Notes: generated from the letters alone by a model not told the origin. Counted from the stretch's first letter, positions 50,884 through 61,999 are shown. The stretch is 64,000 nt of DNA from Picochlorum sp. 'celeri' (GCA_010909725.1 JAACMV010000008.1:868001-932000); one strand, 5' to 3'. Numbers and translations are program-made.

Positions 50884-51954
50884 ATGTTTGTCACCTCCCA
50901 AACGTACGTTTCATATCTTCTATACGATCTTGGTGAACGTATTGATCACCTACATGCTCGTGATTATGCAGCAAAAACTGTGTGGCAAGCTTCAGCAGAT
51001 GGGGACCTCAACAGGGTGAAGGAGTGTGTGGAAGAATTGGGCATCGATGTCGATGCACGTGATCCACATGGAGCCACTCCTTTGATTGTTGCTAGCAAAT
51101 CTGGTCAGGAGGAGGTGGTGCGGTATCTACTCGATGTCGGAGCTGATGTTGACTGTCAGGATGCTGATGGGTGGACGAGTCTCATGTACGCATGCATATT
51201 TTTGAAACTGTCCATCTGCGACATCTTACTGGACAGGAATGCTAATATTCATCTGGAGAACGTGACTGAGGGCACGTGCCTGCTTTTATCTGCACATGCG
51301 AATGCACCAGTACCGCTAGTGGAGCGACTCTTGGATTTGGGCGCTGACATTAATCATAGGCAAAGATTCGGCTTTACAGCCCTCATCTTTGCTGTGAGTG
51401 GAGGATATAGAGATCTTGCAGAAATGCTGATTCGTCGAGGTGCCGATGTGAATCTCAGCAACAATGTATTTGGTACCTGCCCACTCCATGTTGCTGTCAA
51501 CAATGGAGACACGTATATTGCCAAACTATTGCTCGACTCTGGATCTCAACTCGAGCTACGCTCAGCTCGGAGTATGACTCCACTCATGATTGCTTCAGCG
51601 AGGGGACAGCTGGATCTCGTGGAATTGCTCCTTGAAAGGGGGGCACTGGTGAATGAACAAGAGGGCCCTCCTGCCACATCAGATGCTCTTGATTCCTTTA
51701 CCCAGGTGTCGCGAGAGGTAAGACAGGCTCTCTCACTCCCTCAAGTCTTTGAACTAGAAATATTTGTCGATCGAGTCGGCAGGGGGTCCACTGCCCTCCA
51801 TATGGCTGTCAAACAAGGGGATGTGGAGGTTGTCAAAACATTGTTACAGCATGGGGCAGATCCCAGCATTACAAATGCTCGTGGGGAATCTCCCCTCGAT
51901 ATCGCTAAGGAACATGGCCATGATACCATTGTGCCATTATTAAAGATACTGTAA
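50884..51954 (+). CDS. Ankyrin-repeat protein
   Basis: 356 aa, no intron. Ankyrin repeats fill almost the whole length (TPLIVASKSGQEEVVRYLLDVGADVDCQD, FTALIFAVSGGYRDLAEMLIRRGADVNLS, TPLMIASARGQLDLVELLLERGALVNEQ, TALHMAVKQGDVEVVKTLLQHGADPSITN, SPLDIAKEHGHDTIVPLLKIL), broken by a loop at about residue 255-295. It differs from the acidic ankyrin protein nearby and need not be a recent duplicate. Its stop lies 2 bp before the ATG of the next gene on the same strand. Confidence 0.72.
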   Translation: MFVTSQTYVSYLLYDLGERIDHLHARDYAAKTVWQASADGDLNRVKECVEELGIDVDARDPHGATPLIVASKSGQEEVVRYLLDVGADVDCQDADGWTSLMYACIFLKLSICDILLDRNANIHLENVTEGTCLLLSAHANAPVPLVERLLDLGADINHRQRFGFTALIFAVSGGYRDLAEMLIRRGADVNLSNNVFGTCPLHVAVNNGDTYIAKLLLDSGSQLELRSARSMTPLMIASARGQLDLVELLLERGALVNEQEGPPATSDALDSFTQVSREVRQALSLPQVFELEIFVDRVGRGSTALHMAVKQGDVEVVKTLLQHGADPSITNARGESPLDIAKEHGHDTIVPLLKIL

Positions 51955-51956
51955 AC

Positions 51957-52583
51957 ATGGCAATCGCTGGACGGCTACAACACGCCGTTGGACTGACCAA
52001 CGGTATTCTTGTCGCAAGGCGCAAGCCTCTCGTGTGCATGGCTTCATCTTCTTCGAGACGGGGCAAAGGAAGAGATGTCGTTATATTTGATGGAGAGGAA
52101 GAATGGGACCAAAGGGACGGAGCTGTGTATACAGAGAACCGTGGGAATGTTGCACGTCAAGCGTTGGCTTCTGTTGGGTTGGTTGCTGATGGATTGACGG
52201 CTATCGCTATGCAGTTTGTCCCTGAGACAACGTCGTATAATGTTGTGAAAGGAGCTGTTGTGGGTGGGATTGTATTGGTTGTCTTGTCCTTTGTCAAAGG
52301 ACTGCTGTCACTGATTCTGACAGTTGGCACAATGGTTTTGGGGGCGTATGTGTGGGTCAAGCTCTTTGGAATGGAAACTCCTGAGTATAACAGTACTTTG
52401 TCAAACGTGAGGAGGGGTAAGAAGAATAGAAAAGCGCGGAGGAGTAGCAAAGATAGCAACGTGACAGCAGGGGCTCTACTAGGACAGGGGCAGCAATTAT
52501 TGAGTAGTCTCGTATCGTCGCGTGATGATGATGACGATGACGGACTCTTGGACGTCAAATTTGTTCAGAAGAAGAGAAAATAA
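51957..52583 (+). CDS. Putative plastid membrane protein, unknown
   Basis: 208 aa, no intron. A leader (MAIAGRLQHAVGLTNGILVARRKPLVCMASSS) with the V-x-C-M-A cleavage-like site suggests a plastid transit peptide. Two adjacent hydrophobic segments at about residues 97-140 (VVGGIVLVVLSFVKGLLSL and ILTVGTMVLGAYVWVKLFG) form a membrane hairpin. The end is strongly basic then acidic (DDDDDDG). Family not recognised. The ATG is 2 bp after the ankyrin stop and in a good context, so expression as the second message of a bicistron is likely. Confidence 0.65.
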   Translation: MAIAGRLQHAVGLTNGILVARRKPLVCMASSSSRRGKGRDVVIFDGEEEWDQRDGAVYTENRGNVARQALASVGLVADGLTAIAMQFVPETTSYNVVKGAVVGGIVLVVLSFVKGLLSLILTVGTMVLGAYVWVKLFGMETPEYNSTLSNVRRGKKNRKARRSSKDSNVTAGALLGQGQQLLSSLVSSRDDDDDDGLLDVKFVQKKRK

Positions 52584-52611
52584 TAAAGAAAAGATGCATA
52601 TTACTGTATTT

Positions 52612-53646
52612 CTATTGTTCCTTTCTGCCAAAGAGATTTTTCAAGTTGTTAATGTTCTTTGCCAAGGGATTCTTCTGTGATGCCGCAATCGCATTATAGA
52701 AGATGCTTTCCACATCTTGACTGCTGGGTCTTGTATTCATCTGTCCGACAAGGTCAAATCCCGTCTTCCCTGGTTGCATCAGATATACCTTCCACGGCTT
52801 GCTTGCCTCACCATGTGTGTGGGTATGGGCCCCATCCAAGGAAAGATTCCTGTACACGACTCCTTCCATACTTGACATCATTAATGGCTTGACAAGGATA
52901 GGAAGGAAGCAATATGCTGCTTCAAAGCTTTTCACCAGGTCGATGTACTTGTTTGGTACACCATCTACGTCTACATTTCCTTGTGATGCAGACCACTCTG
53001 GATTGAGCAGCACAAATACAGCATCCTGGGATCCATGCCTATTGAGTATCGCATCAAGACGCTCTACATCACGTGTTTTTGGGGATATCAGTATGACAAT
53101 GTCGACACCTGCCACATCCACTGCATCCTGCAGTGAAACTACACCATTGCCACACCCGTCTCGTTGTGGCACGACATACATGACATTATTCTTACGTGTG
53201 CTAGACTGTACAAGTTCTCTAGCAAGCTGCACCATGTCTTCCATCGAATCACTCATCACAGGGATATCTACTTGGATCCTATCACCACCCATGACCTGTG
53301 ATGGTTCCTTCTTCACCAACCCTCTTGCCCTCCCCTTGATCGCTGCATCTATTGCCACTCTCAATGCTTCCGAACCTTGCGTGACCGCAGCATCCCTAGA
53401 ATCCGGCAGGACCGTTGAACTCTGTAGAGTCCCAACCTGTGGCTTCTTCTGCTTCTTGCTCTTCTTCTTCTTCTGCGATCCCTGGCGCTGTCTTCCAGAC
53501 GACGCAACAACCAATAATGAAACTCTCCTCTCTACATCCCTGTTGAATGGGTGGGCTGGTCGTCTTCCTAGCGCTTGTTTCAAAAAAGAAGCAGACTGAC
53601 AAGGAATGTGGACAAGGGAAACTCTCGGGCTCTGTACCAACGTCAT
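52612..53646 (-). CDS. DUF1995-domain plastid protein
   Basis: 344 aa, no intron, convergent with the membrane-protein gene. The first 60 residues form a basic transit-like leader ending in a lysine run. The rest follows DUF1995: ALRVAIDAAIKGRARG, IQVDIPVMSDSMEDMVQLAREL, a central DIVILISPKTRDVERLDAIL, and the signature VFVLLNPEWSASQ...YIDLVKSFEAAYCFLPILV...GVVYR. Members include the plastid photosystem-assembly factor LPA3; which subfamily this is cannot be told from sequence alone. Confidence 0.72.
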   Translation of the reverse strand: MTLVQSPRVSLVHIPCQSASFLKQALGRRPAHPFNRDVERRVSLLVVASSGRQRQGSQKKKKSKKQKKPQVGTLQSSTVLPDSRDAAVTQGSEALRVAIDAAIKGRARGLVKKEPSQVMGGDRIQVDIPVMSDSMEDMVQLARELVQSSTRKNNVMYVVPQRDGCGNGVVSLQDAVDVAGVDIVILISPKTRDVERLDAILNRHGSQDAVFVLLNPEWSASQGNVDVDGVPNKYIDLVKSFEAAYCFLPILVKPLMMSSMEGVVYRNLSLDGAHTHTHGEASKPWKVYLMQPGKTGFDLVGQMNTRPSSQDVESIFYNAIAASQKNPLAKNINNLKNLFGRKEQ

Positions 53647-53978
53647 CTCCTCCAGCTCGAACTATTATTATGGCATTGTGTCTGTCAATGCGTGTCTCTA
53701 TCCATGTTGATGGGATAGGATCGGTGCCGTTGATCGGATACTCTCCTTCATTAGAATATAAAACAACCAAAAATTCTCCCTCATTGGCCTTTGGATGATT
53801 TTGATACAATAGCAACAACATGGTGCATATATAACATGAATTAATGCATGCATCGGATGGATTTTTGGTCATGGCGTCATTAAGACACTGAGGTTTTCAC
53901 TCACGATACCAAATAACTACAGAAGTTCGAAACTTGGTGGTGGATTGTAGGACGATTCAGGGTAGTACTAGTTCATTC
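53647..53978. other. Divergent promoter region
   Basis: About 330 bp between the starts of the DUF1995 gene and the TGD1-like gene. No coding signal; presumably holds both promoters. The TGD1-like frame is open back to a TTG at 53934. Confidence 0.4.
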
Positions 53979-55037
53979 ATGTATAAAATGGTGAATTTGA
54001 GGTGTTCATTGCCTCGTCGAGGATGCATCCTCCAGTCGAAGAAGACGAGCGTACCTGTCTACAGGGTGTTGTCACGGCAACCTCGTTCGTCATGGACTGA
54101 TTGCTCAAGGGTGGTGGAGGAGGGATGGGGATCAATGCATAGAATGTCAGTCATAGCATCGACATCTGGCGGTGATGAGGACGTGGCTGTTGCAGCGACG
54201 AGTCTTATGCCAGAGTCATGGCATGGTCCTGCGAGGAAGATTATGGAGTTTTTCATGGACTCAAAGCCTCCAAAGTATGCATGGAGGACGTTGGCTGCTC
54301 TTGTGCTTGGAGGAGAGGTGATGGTTCGGATTCTTCAGGGGAAGGTGCATTGGAAGAATACATTGGATCAGTTGGATTTGGTGGGCCCAAAGTCTCTTGG
54401 GGTGTGTCTGCTCACGTCAGCATTTGTGGGCATGGTTTTCACTATTCAGTTTATTAGAGAATTTGCAAAGCTCGGATTGACCAAATCTGTGGGTGGTGTG
54501 CTTGCGTTGGCGCTGGCGCGAGAATTAACGCCAGTTGTGACATCTATTATTCTTGCAGGAAGGGTGGGATCTGCGTTTGCTGCAGAGCTGGGCACGATGC
54601 AGGTGTCTGAACAAACAGATTCTCTCCGAGTTCTTGGGTCCGATCCTGTAGACTATCTGATCACACCTAGGGTGTTGGCCTGCATGGTAGCTGGGCCCAT
54701 TTTGAATCTGTTGTGTTTGACCATGGGACTTGCAGCATCTGTATTTCTTGCAGATGTTGTCTATGATGTGTCTGCCAATGTGATTTTGGATTCTGCCTCT
54801 CGTGCAATAGCTTCGTGGGACGTCATCACATCTATGATCAAATGTTGGGTGTTTGGTACCATAATATCTGTTGTATCTTGTTCGTGGGGGTATACAACGA
54901 CTGGTGGAGCGAAAGGTGTGGGGGAGAGTACCACGTCTGCTGTAGTCATTTCTCTTGTGTTGATTTTCATCGCTGATTTCGCCCTATCATTCTTGTTTTT
55001 CCAAGGACAAGGTGATGCTTTGCGACAATGTGTGTAG
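53979..55037 (+). CDS. TGD1: TGD1-like MlaE-family lipid permease, plastid inner envelope
   Basis: Permease of the ABC-type lipid importer that brings ER lipids into the plastid. 352 aa from ATG at 53979 (TGD1 of Arabidopsis is about 350). A transit-like leader of about 85 residues precedes the MlaE/YrbE domain: GPKSLGVCLLTSAFVGMVFTIQFIREFAKLG, VLALALARELTPVVTSIILAGRVGSAFAAELGTM (the EExDAL-neighbouring EQTDSLRVLG is present) and six hydrophobic helices to the end. In red algae and some other algae this permease is plastid-encoded (ycf63); a nuclear gene with a leader supports the green lineage. Its stop is 4 bp from the HflX stop. Confidence 0.92.
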   Translation: MYKMVNLRCSLPRRGCILQSKKTSVPVYRVLSRQPRSSWTDCSRVVEEGWGSMHRMSVIASTSGGDEDVAVAATSLMPESWHGPARKIMEFFMDSKPPKYAWRTLAALVLGGEVMVRILQGKVHWKNTLDQLDLVGPKSLGVCLLTSAFVGMVFTIQFIREFAKLGLTKSVGGVLALALARELTPVVTSIILAGRVGSAFAAELGTMQVSEQTDSLRVLGSDPVDYLITPRVLACMVAGPILNLLCLTMGLAASVFLADVVYDVSANVILDSASRAIASWDVITSMIKCWVFGTIISVVSCSWGYTTTGGAKGVGESTTSAVVISLVLIFIADFALSFLFFQGQGDALRQCV

Positions 55038-55041
55038 TATA

Positions 55042-56841
55042 TTAATAGTAATAATACTCGTCATATGATGCGGAAGAAGAAGACGATGCTGCTGTTTCGT
55101 CAATGTACTCTTCTAATCTACCTGCAATATGAGGTGGTACATGAACCTGCATGATTGTTCCCTCTTCAGAAAATTCTTCGCGCAATACAACTCCTGCTCG
55201 GTATATCTCGTCCACAAGATCTCCTTTGCTGTAAGGAATGCGGACAGACATTGGGATCATAGCTTTTTGGAGCTTTTCCATAATGGCATCCATGAGGTCA
55301 CCCATGCCAATGTTTTCTGTTGCGGAAACACAGACGGTCCCTTGTCTTCTACTAGCAACATTCATCACCGCCTCAGGATTCGCACATGCATCTATTTTAT
55401 TCCAAACGGTAAGGGAGGGCACATTTTTAACTTCCAGGTCCTCAAGCACAGAATTGACTGCATCAACTTGAGCTGCAGCAGATGGGTGTGATGCGTCAAC
55501 TATATGCAACAACAGCGTCGCATCTTTGATTTCTTCTAATGTAGCTCGGAAGGCTGCTACTAATTGGGTAGGAAGCTTCTGGATAAACCCTACCGTGTCA
55601 CTAAATAACACCTCCTGCCCACCAGGCATGATGACTCGCCGAGTGGTTGGATCAAGGGTGGCAAATAATTTATCTTCAGCTAACACCCCCGCATGTGTCA
55701 AAGTATTCAACAAGGACGATTTACCGGCATTCGTATATCCAACAAGAGCAATAACTGGTATTGGGGCGGCTGCCCTTCGGTCCCTGTATGCTTTTCTGTG
55801 GCCTCTCACTTCTTCAATCTGACGACGTAATTTTGCTGCTTGATTCCTCAACAATCTCCTATCCACTTCAATCTGCTTTTCTCCCATACCTTTCACTTGG
55901 CCTGAAGCTCCACCTGCCTGCCTTTCCAAATGACTCCACATTCTTGTGAGTCGAGGAAGCTGATATTCTGCTTGAGCCAATTCAACCTGCAGCTTTCCTT
56001 CCCTCGTCGCTGCCCTCTGGGAAAAGATGTCTAAAATCAAAGCTGTCCTATCACATAATCGGATATTCTTACCCAACGCTTTCTCTAAATTTCGCATCTG
56101 CCCAGGAGAGAGTTCGTCATCAAACACAACAGTCTCTGCACCAGTATCCTCGACAGCCTGAGCAATTTCACCTACTTTCCCAGTGCCCACGTACGTCCTT
56201 GGATTCGGATCATCCAATAACTGATATGTATATCCCACAACTTCCAAGCCAGCTGTCTCCGCCAATCTCCCGAGTTCCTCCAAGGACTCTACAATGCCAT
56301 ATCCAATGGATGATTTCTTCTGAGCAGACTTCAACGCTGCACCCACCAAAAACACCTTCTCCCTTGCCCCCATTGGATATATATCCTCTTTAATACCATC
56401 CAGTGATAATTCCTTTCGACGCCTCGCTTCTGCTGCCTCCTCTTCAACACTCATAGACCCACGGATACTCTCTGCTAAATCAGCCAGTGCAAACCTGTCC
56501 TCTGATGACACAGCACCCGCGCAATCGCTTTTGATTTCTCTCTGGACATGATCAATTCGTGGAACATCAGGGCTATCAGACCAATCTTCCCATGAATCTT
56601 GTCGTGGCGAGCCTCTCATACAACAATGACGCCACGTGTTTCTCCTCCTCTCTCTGCCAACAGTAAACGCTGTCGGGTGTCGTGTGTACTTACGAAGGGG
56701 CTGCGTATAGCCCTCTAAAGCATGATATATAACAGCTGTTTCTCTAGGTAACACCGCCATTCTTTGAGACACTGCCAGTCTTGGCGTGGCAAGACACTTG
56801 AAACCAACCCCAGGTTGGAGGGCCTCTACTCGAACAGACAT
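55042..56841 (-). CDS. HFLX: HflX-family GTPase, organelle-targeted
   Basis: A ribosome-associated GTPase, in bacteria a heat-shock ribosome splitter. 599 aa from ATG at 56841. A 100-residue leader suits plastid or mitochondrial import. The HflX N-terminal domain (TAGLEVVGYTYQLLDDPNPRTYVGTGKVGEIA, VFDDELSPGQMRNLEKAL, DRTALILDIFSQRAATREGKLQVELAQ) and long helical linker precede the G domain: GYTNAGKSSLLNTLT (G1), DTVGFIQKLP (G3), NKIDAC (G4) and SATENIG (G5). Acidic, Ser- and Tyr-rich tail. No intron. Confidence 0.93.
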   Translation of the reverse strand: MSVRVEALQPGVGFKCLATPRLAVSQRMAVLPRETAVIYHALEGYTQPLRKYTRHPTAFTVGRERRRNTWRHCCMRGSPRQDSWEDWSDSPDVPRIDHVQREIKSDCAGAVSSEDRFALADLAESIRGSMSVEEEAAEARRRKELSLDGIKEDIYPMGAREKVFLVGAALKSAQKKSSIGYGIVESLEELGRLAETAGLEVVGYTYQLLDDPNPRTYVGTGKVGEIAQAVEDTGAETVVFDDELSPGQMRNLEKALGKNIRLCDRTALILDIFSQRAATREGKLQVELAQAEYQLPRLTRMWSHLERQAGGASGQVKGMGEKQIEVDRRLLRNQAAKLRRQIEEVRGHRKAYRDRRAAAPIPVIALVGYTNAGKSSLLNTLTHAGVLAEDKLFATLDPTTRRVIMPGGQEVLFSDTVGFIQKLPTQLVAAFRATLEEIKDATLLLHIVDASHPSAAAQVDAVNSVLEDLEVKNVPSLTVWNKIDACANPEAVMNVASRRQGTVCVSATENIGMGDLMDAIMEKLQKAMIPMSVRIPYSKGDLVDEIYRAGVVLREEFSEEGTIMQVHVPPHIAGRLEEYIDETAASSSSSASYDEYYYY

Positions 56842-57012
56842 GCCCGTCACCTATACCATGTACCCCTACTATATTGTAAATGAAGTTAAATTTCTATACA
56901 TTGAACGGATGGAAATGTCCTTTGTCCTAGTGCCTCCTTATTTGAAAAATCCTCGGAGGAGTATTTCAAAACAAAAATAAGGAACGTGTCTGTTATACGC
57001 TTTCGCTGGCCG

Positions 57013-58326
57013 ATGCCCGTGGTCTATAAAATCATACCTATTAAATGTAGTTTCATAATGCTCGGAACAGGAGGGATCTGTTGGAATGGTACCAGACTGC
57101 TCCAGAATCCCAGGTGTCCCAGGTGTCGTTCGAATTTTCGTTCACAAGGAAGACGTGTGCCCAATCGATACGAAATAGTATGCCATGCACGTGATAATAT
57201 GCCTGAAACGGATCAGGATGTCCTGAACTGGGCCAAATCGAGTATTATAGAGCACCTGGAGGCGAAATCTGGTGGAGAGGTGGAATGGTCCAACACCGAC
57301 CTCTTGAAGCTATGCATGCTTGTTTCGTTGGAGGAGACGGCATCTGATGGATCACTAGGGGATGACGTGCTGTTCAAGAGCACCTGGGATCTGTCTTTGA
57401 TCAAGCATTATTCGATTCGAATCAGAGAATTGTTCATGGACATGTGTCAGGATATTGAAGGTGATATGTACAGCAAGGCACAATCATCATATGACGACTA
57501 TGTCGCTAAATATCCGACCCATTTAGTATCAGCAATTAACGAGGTATTGTATGAGCAGCAGGGATATAAAAGAATGGCATCGTATGGAGATGTGAGCAGT
57601 TTTCAGTTACGGAGAGTGCTTGACTCTGGTGTAGGCTCTCCAATCCTCTTGGCCATCATCTACATGATTGTTGCTGAAGAGAGCGGGCTGAGTCTACATG
57701 CTCTGTCACTAGAAGAAGGGTCATATGTTGTCATGTGGCCCAAGGATGACACAATAAGGCTGGGTGCACAAGGGGAAGTGTTTGTGATTGACCCATATGC
57801 AAAGGGAAGTCTCATGTCAGCCCAAGAAATTTCAGAGATATTCGACGTTGATGTACCTTTTCGACCAGACTCCCTGAAGGATATGGCAGAAGATACTCTG
57901 TTACAGCTACTCTTGACCCATTGGTGTCTGGCGGTGCAGTGTCCTCCAGAGCCATTGCTCGCCATTCCGTTGGATCTGGATGTCGCACTGGGGGAATATT
58001 CGGATGTTTCAGTGCAAGTAGAATACGATGATGGACAGAAAGGACCACTTCTGAGCAATCGGGGGGATTTCTGGACAGTATCACCAGAAACTATGCATCA
58101 TATGCAAAAGTGCTTGTCAGCAGCTGAGAAGCTGCATATACTCCAGGAGGGCACAATAGAATCAACAATACGTCTGGCACTTTGCCAGTATTTCTGTCAG
58201 GAATATCACAAGGCAATTGAGAGTTTGGACATGGTTCTTGAGAAGAATGAGAGTCATGACCCTCTGTTTGAATTGGAACGAATTGAAGTGTTACAAAACA
58301 AATGCAGACTCTTGCTGCGCACGTGA
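57013..58326 (+). CDS. SirB1-like transglutaminase-fold protein with TPR-like tail
   Basis: 437 aa from ATG at 57013 (a second candidate start, 57058, gives a shorter leader with CPRCRSNFRSQGRR). A transit-like, basic leader of about 60 residues is followed by helices and then the SirB1_N domain: NEVLYEQQGYKRMASYGDVSSFQLRRVLDSGVGSPILLAIIYMIVAEESGL and FVIDPYAKGSLMS, with a tetratricopeptide-like end (LCQYFCQEYHKAIESLDMVLEKN). Plant members are plastid proteins of unclear role; the catalytic cysteine of true transglutaminases is not evident. No intron. Confidence 0.75.
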   Translation: MPVVYKIIPIKCSFIMLGTGGICWNGTRLLQNPRCPRCRSNFRSQGRRVPNRYEIVCHARDNMPETDQDVLNWAKSSIIEHLEAKSGGEVEWSNTDLLKLCMLVSLEETASDGSLGDDVLFKSTWDLSLIKHYSIRIRELFMDMCQDIEGDMYSKAQSSYDDYVAKYPTHLVSAINEVLYEQQGYKRMASYGDVSSFQLRRVLDSGVGSPILLAIIYMIVAEESGLSLHALSLEEGSYVVMWPKDDTIRLGAQGEVFVIDPYAKGSLMSAQEISEIFDVDVPFRPDSLKDMAEDTLLQLLLTHWCLAVQCPPEPLLAIPLDLDVALGEYSDVSVQVEYDDGQKGPLLSNRGDFWTVSPETMHHMQKCLSAAEKLHILQEGTIESTIRLALCQYFCQEYHKAIESLDMVLEKNESHDPLFELERIEVLQNKCRLLLRT

Positions 58327-59325
<999 letters not shown>

Positions 59326-59377
59326 GGATGTATGAATCTGAGCCATGGTTTCTCAATCATACGATGTAATCACGATG

Positions 59378-61999
59378 TTACAAGTATACACAGCCCCCGC
59401 CAGGCAGAGCACAGAGAGGTGACCACCATCTTCTAGCAAGATGGAAGGTGTCTTGTTCTCCTTTAGCGAGGAGAGACTCGTCTTTCTCCAAGAATTCTTT
59501 AATGCATTTATTTCGTGTTTCTACAAGCGACTGTTCTATCCGAGGTTTATAGAAGAGGTCCATGGCTCTCTTTGGCCGCACGTTGATTAATGCCTGTTTG
59601 GTGCCACTACCCTCAGTTGCTCTTGAATTCTCCTGGTTGATGTATCTCCTCCAAGCAAACGAAACAATCACATCATCACACGCTCCATGCTGATTTATAA
59701 TGGAATCGATGGATTGGTACTCTGGAAGACCCTTTACCAGTGATGGAATCTTGTCAAAATCCACCAAGAGCATTCCAGAAAGCAGGAGATTAAACTGCTT
59801 CTTCCTATGGGTTATTCGATCGTCCCATAAAACGATTCTCGAATTCTGAAATCGCTCTGCATATCCTGGAGTTATTCCATACATTGCATGGGGCTGCAAT
59901 CTCCACGCAGCAAAAGCTGCCTCTACATCAGAGCACGGGAGCAGCATACCAGCTTTAATCACAACAACAGCACGCGTTGTTACTTTGTAGTTGATATCAT
60001 ACAAGCGGCTGTTGTTCACGGCCAATGGTCGATAATATGGAAACTTCTTTTGAAAGTATTCCATTGCTCCTTTGTCTTTGGGCGAATGATTGACGAGGAC
60101 CTCTGCAGTTGATGGGCACTTACCATAATTCTTAATCTGTGTGTACAAAATCTTTTCAGCATCGCTCTTTCTCATATGGACACGCGAGTCAATTTTTTCG
60201 ATGACAACAGTATATGTACTGAATGTACCATTCACTATTAATCGAGACAAGTGGGGATCCACATTTCTCGACAGAATACTACCGTAATACTGGTGATGGC
60301 ATGTCCACACAATCAAAACGAATGTTCCATACACAATGCCAACCATAATCGCAGCCCCTATGAATCTATCTGCCACTAGTTTAGATCTTGATTTTCTAGG
60401 CTTTAAATCTTTTGTTTTACTGGAGAATGGATCCGCAAAATCGATTCTGGTGGACTGGAACATGCTACCAAGCTTCCAAAGTGTCAATCGAAGGCTGCGG
60501 TACAACTTCCTGGCCTGATTGTATAGTTTGCCCTCGGAGATCTCCTTACTACGAGTTCTCCTGAGCTGTATTCTGACAGAATGCAAATTGCTATCCATTG
60601 CGTTCATATGTCGACGGGTGCCATAGATCAGATTCCTGGCGAATACGGCAAGTGCTGCAGAGCAAACCAATATGTACAGTTTGTATCTATTTGGCCTTGA
60701 TATGGTTGTTGGAGCCGAGTAATCTCCATCTAATGCACCCAACCAAGATCCATCAGCTAGTTGTATCACATCTACATGATGTCGGCGTAAGCTGTTCCAA
60801 GCTCCTGCTCCTTTCCTCACCCGCCCTGCTTGAAACTTGACACGTTTTTGTACAAAATCACCAGGGCTCAAACTATCAATTCGGAACGCTAAAACGTCTC
60901 TCCCGTAGACACCAGCGCAATCCTGTCCAAAACGATATAGTTTGTCTCCCTGAAGGACGACACGTCCCGCCATCCTGGCTCCAGATCCTTCATTGCCCAC
61001 CATGACTGGATTCAGGAAATGAGAGGACCATGGGCCCAGTGGGGTCTCTGCATGGTACACGTGTAGTTCGATTGCAGACGCCGAACCAGACATTTTCCTC
61101 CCTTTCGATGTATCATCAGTAACAAATAAATACCATAAGCCTTCCCACTGTACAATAGATGGGTTCACGACCGGAGAATCCAAGAGAACTGACACAGCCT
61201 CCCATTCCAAGGGAAACTCAATAGCCTTGTACAGAGTCAATTTCCCAGATTTGCTTGCCTCAGGCAGCATGTACACATCACCATTCCATTCGAAAATGAA
61301 TGGATACGAGAGATACCAATCTTCAGCCAACGCGATCCCCAAGTACTTCCAAGAAGAGCCAGATGAATCACTCCGTGCAACCCCAATCTCCCCCTTCCCA
61401 CGGATGGCATTCTTGGTTGCAAAAAATAGATACAATGGCTTTGGTATTGCATCGGCAATCTTGTTATTATGCAAACGTACATCCGAATCTGTGCTAACCC
61501 ATTCCTCCGCCTCCTCTTCCTCTCGTACTTCAGCATTACTGGCAGCCTTGTGCACAACCTCTGTTCCAGGGCTGTACATGAAAGGGTCGGACACATATGC
61601 GCTGCTTGAATGCAATTTCAGATTCGCCATGAGATGCTGACATGTCAACACAGGATTCGATACCGGCCACGCTCGCGACCTACCGTCGTCATATCGTGGC
61701 GACCAGGACTCTATGGGAGTCAAATTCAATGGAGAAGGGCCAGCAAACAAGCCGATTGACCACCTTCCATCCTCGTCGATATCGCACGGACGACCCTCCA
61801 AGGCACGCGAGATTGCACTGTATCCAATGCCTTTCGCAAAATCCTGAACACGGAAACCATGTCCCGAAGATGCCGTCCACTCATCAACATGCCCAAAGAA
61901 GAACCCCTCACCCTGCTGCCCAGGGAGAAAGACCAACCCCAACAGGAGGGCCCCCACGAACGACACTACAACTATAACTCCTTTCTTGTACTTCCACAT
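59378..61999 (-). CDS. GINT1-like GT64 glycosyltransferase with N-terminal beta-propeller
   Basis: 873 aa from ATG at 61999, intronless. Residues 1-30 hold one hydrophobic segment, giving a type II Golgi topology. Residues 50-500 form a bladed propeller with CDIDEDGRWSIGLFAGPSPLNLTPIE, YPFIFEWNGDVYMLPEAS and GDYSAPTTISRPNRYKLYI, as in plant GINT1, which adds sugar to glycosyl-inositol-phosphoryl-ceramide. After a second hydrophobic segment, the last 330 residues resemble GT64 (SRIVLWDDRIT, FNLLLSGMLLVDFD, NQHGACDDVIVSFAW). The metal-binding DDD expected before PCSDVEAAFAAWRLQPH reads KAG, so activity is doubtful. Position in sphingolipid glycosylation is inferred from the family. Confidence 0.78.
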   Translation of the reverse strand: MWKYKKGVIVVVSFVGALLLGLVFLPGQQGEGFFFGHVDEWTASSGHGFRVQDFAKGIGYSAISRALEGRPCDIDEDGRWSIGLFAGPSPLNLTPIESWSPRYDDGRSRAWPVSNPVLTCQHLMANLKLHSSSAYVSDPFMYSPGTEVVHKAASNAEVREEEEAEEWVSTDSDVRLHNNKIADAIPKPLYLFFATKNAIRGKGEIGVARSDSSGSSWKYLGIALAEDWYLSYPFIFEWNGDVYMLPEASKSGKLTLYKAIEFPLEWEAVSVLLDSPVVNPSIVQWEGLWYLFVTDDTSKGRKMSGSASAIELHVYHAETPLGPWSSHFLNPVMVGNEGSGARMAGRVVLQGDKLYRFGQDCAGVYGRDVLAFRIDSLSPGDFVQKRVKFQAGRVRKGAGAWNSLRRHHVDVIQLADGSWLGALDGDYSAPTTISRPNRYKLYILVCSAALAVFARNLIYGTRRHMNAMDSNLHSVRIQLRRTRSKEISEGKLYNQARKLYRSLRLTLWKLGSMFQSTRIDFADPFSSKTKDLKPRKSRSKLVADRFIGAAIMVGIVYGTFVLIVWTCHHQYYGSILSRNVDPHLSRLIVNGTFSTYTVVIEKIDSRVHMRKSDAEKILYTQIKNYGKCPSTAEVLVNHSPKDKGAMEYFQKKFPYYRPLAVNNSRLYDINYKVTTRAVVVIKAGMLLPCSDVEAAFAAWRLQPHAMYGITPGYAERFQNSRIVLWDDRITHRKKQFNLLLSGMLLVDFDKIPSLVKGLPEYQSIDSIINQHGACDDVIVSFAWRRYINQENSRATEGSGTKQALINVRPKRAMDLFYKPRIEQSLVETRNKCIKEFLEKDESLLAKGEQDTFHLARRWWSPLCALPGGGCVYL

